A stretch of DNA of 35,037 bases from Paraclostridium ghonii. Lineage in GTDB: Bacteria; Bacillota; Clostridia; Peptostreptococcales; Peptostreptococcaceae. The stretch's first letter is position 1. Every line of letters starts with the position of its first letter. Positions 34,766-35,037 of this stretch are shown here, piece after piece. The stretch lies in assembly GCF_023653455.1 (NCBI RefSeq), contig NZ_JAKEDR010000011.1, forward strand, positions 1 through 35,037, given 5' to 3'. The position numbers and the translations under genes are program-made. The notes below the pieces were generated by a model. It searched no databases and was not told where the DNA came from. It saw only the letters and a list, made by a program, of their open reading frames with translations.

Positions 34766-34828
34766 ATATGCTCCCTTTGTAGTAGACAGTTTAAATAATC
34801 AAGACTGTCTACTACAAAGGGAGCATAT
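34766..34828. repeat. 25-bp perfect inverted repeat with 13-nt spacer
   Basis: Arms at 34766-34790 and 34804-34828 are perfect reverse complements, each containing CTCCCTTTGTAGTAGACAGT or its complement. Only TTTTAATT follows. It could end the hpt transcript, but the long exact arms look more like abutted mobile-element ends. Confidence 0.8.
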
Positions 34829-34970
34829 TTTAATTGACGCTACCCCAAATAGTATTTCCAATTAAATAAATAAGAGAGTATATAAAAAATTATACATCTA
34901 GAGAGTGAAGAATTTTAAACTGAAATTTTGCATAGAAAGTAAGTATATGTAAAATCATGCGATATATTAT

Positions 34971-35037
34971 CTGGCACTTATACACATCTCCGAGTCCACG
35001 ACACAAGAGGCTATCTCGGATACCGTCTCCTGTTTGA
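34971..35037 (+). other. Sequencing adapter read-through (Nextera i7), not genomic
   Basis: The final 67 bases correspond in order to the Nextera transposase end and i7 adapter: CTGNCNCTTATACACATCTC, CGAGNCCACGANAC, an 8-base index close to AAGAGGCA, then ATCTCGNATNCCGTCTNCTG and NTTG, where N marks differences. I count about nine mismatches in 66 positions against the adapter as I remember it. It should be trimmed. Confidence 0.93.

Overview
The window is AT-rich, Gram-positive anaerobe DNA. A complete selenoprotein D-proline reductase (prd) operon, a Spo0E-like peptide, an alpha/beta-type small acid-soluble spore protein, a T-box leader and sigma-54 activators point to a spore-forming, Stickland-fermenting member of the Peptostreptococcaceae (Paraclostridium/Romboutsia/Clostridioides-like). 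The species is not determined from the sequence.

Layout. 1-6.1 kb is housekeeping and membrane genes: the tail of a probable ABC exporter, a Gx-transporter/HepS-I-like membrane protein, a Spo0E-like peptide, an MscS channel, an MgtC-family protein with no canonical start codon, a DegV lipid-binding protein and oligoendopeptidase F. 6.2-9.6 kb is a phosphate operon, pstC-pstA-pstB-phoU, without pstS, preceded by an array of Pho-box-like repeats with strict 20-bp periodicity. 9.7-15.7 kb has a membrane-anchored polysaccharide deacetylase, valS behind a T-box riboswitch, a pair of palindromic 119-bp repeats, a decayed NOL1/NOP2/Sun-type rRNA methyltransferase and folC. 15.8-19.4 kb has a TSCPD protein flanked by inverted copies of a small repeat, a YncE-like beta-propeller, a DUF4364 protein, an SASP, a 54-aa orphan ORF and a second deacetylase.

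19.5-28.2 kb is the metabolic core. prdR encodes a CBS-PAS-AAA+ sigma-54 activator. A -24/-12 promoter with an upstream dyad follows, then prdC (UGA=Sec), prdA, a small conserved gene, prdB (UGA=Sec), prdD, prdE and prdF (proline racemase). L-proline is racemised by PrdF and the D-proline ring is reductively opened by PrdA/PrdB, with electrons probably passed by the RnfC-like selenoprotein PrdC. A hairpin after prdB separates prdC-A-B from the accessory genes prdD-E-F. A TSUP exporter follows.

29.3-34.7 kb holds an SSB-like protein, a methyltransferase, a small membrane peptide overlapping a second sigma-54 activator, and a cysteine-desulfidase-type (CyuA/YhaM, CdsB-like) enzyme behind its own -24/-12 promoter, then hpt. 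Two amino-acid fermentation modules (proline and cysteine), each with its own sigma-54 activator, therefore lie about 10 kb apart. The last 67 bases are not biological: they match Nextera/Illumina i7 adapter read-through with scattered errors, and a 25-bp perfect inverted repeat lies about 140 bp before them. I found no convincing undescribed system. The most interesting points are the prdD/prdE split at the pyruvoyl-processing site, the two unnamed repeat families and the MgtC start.
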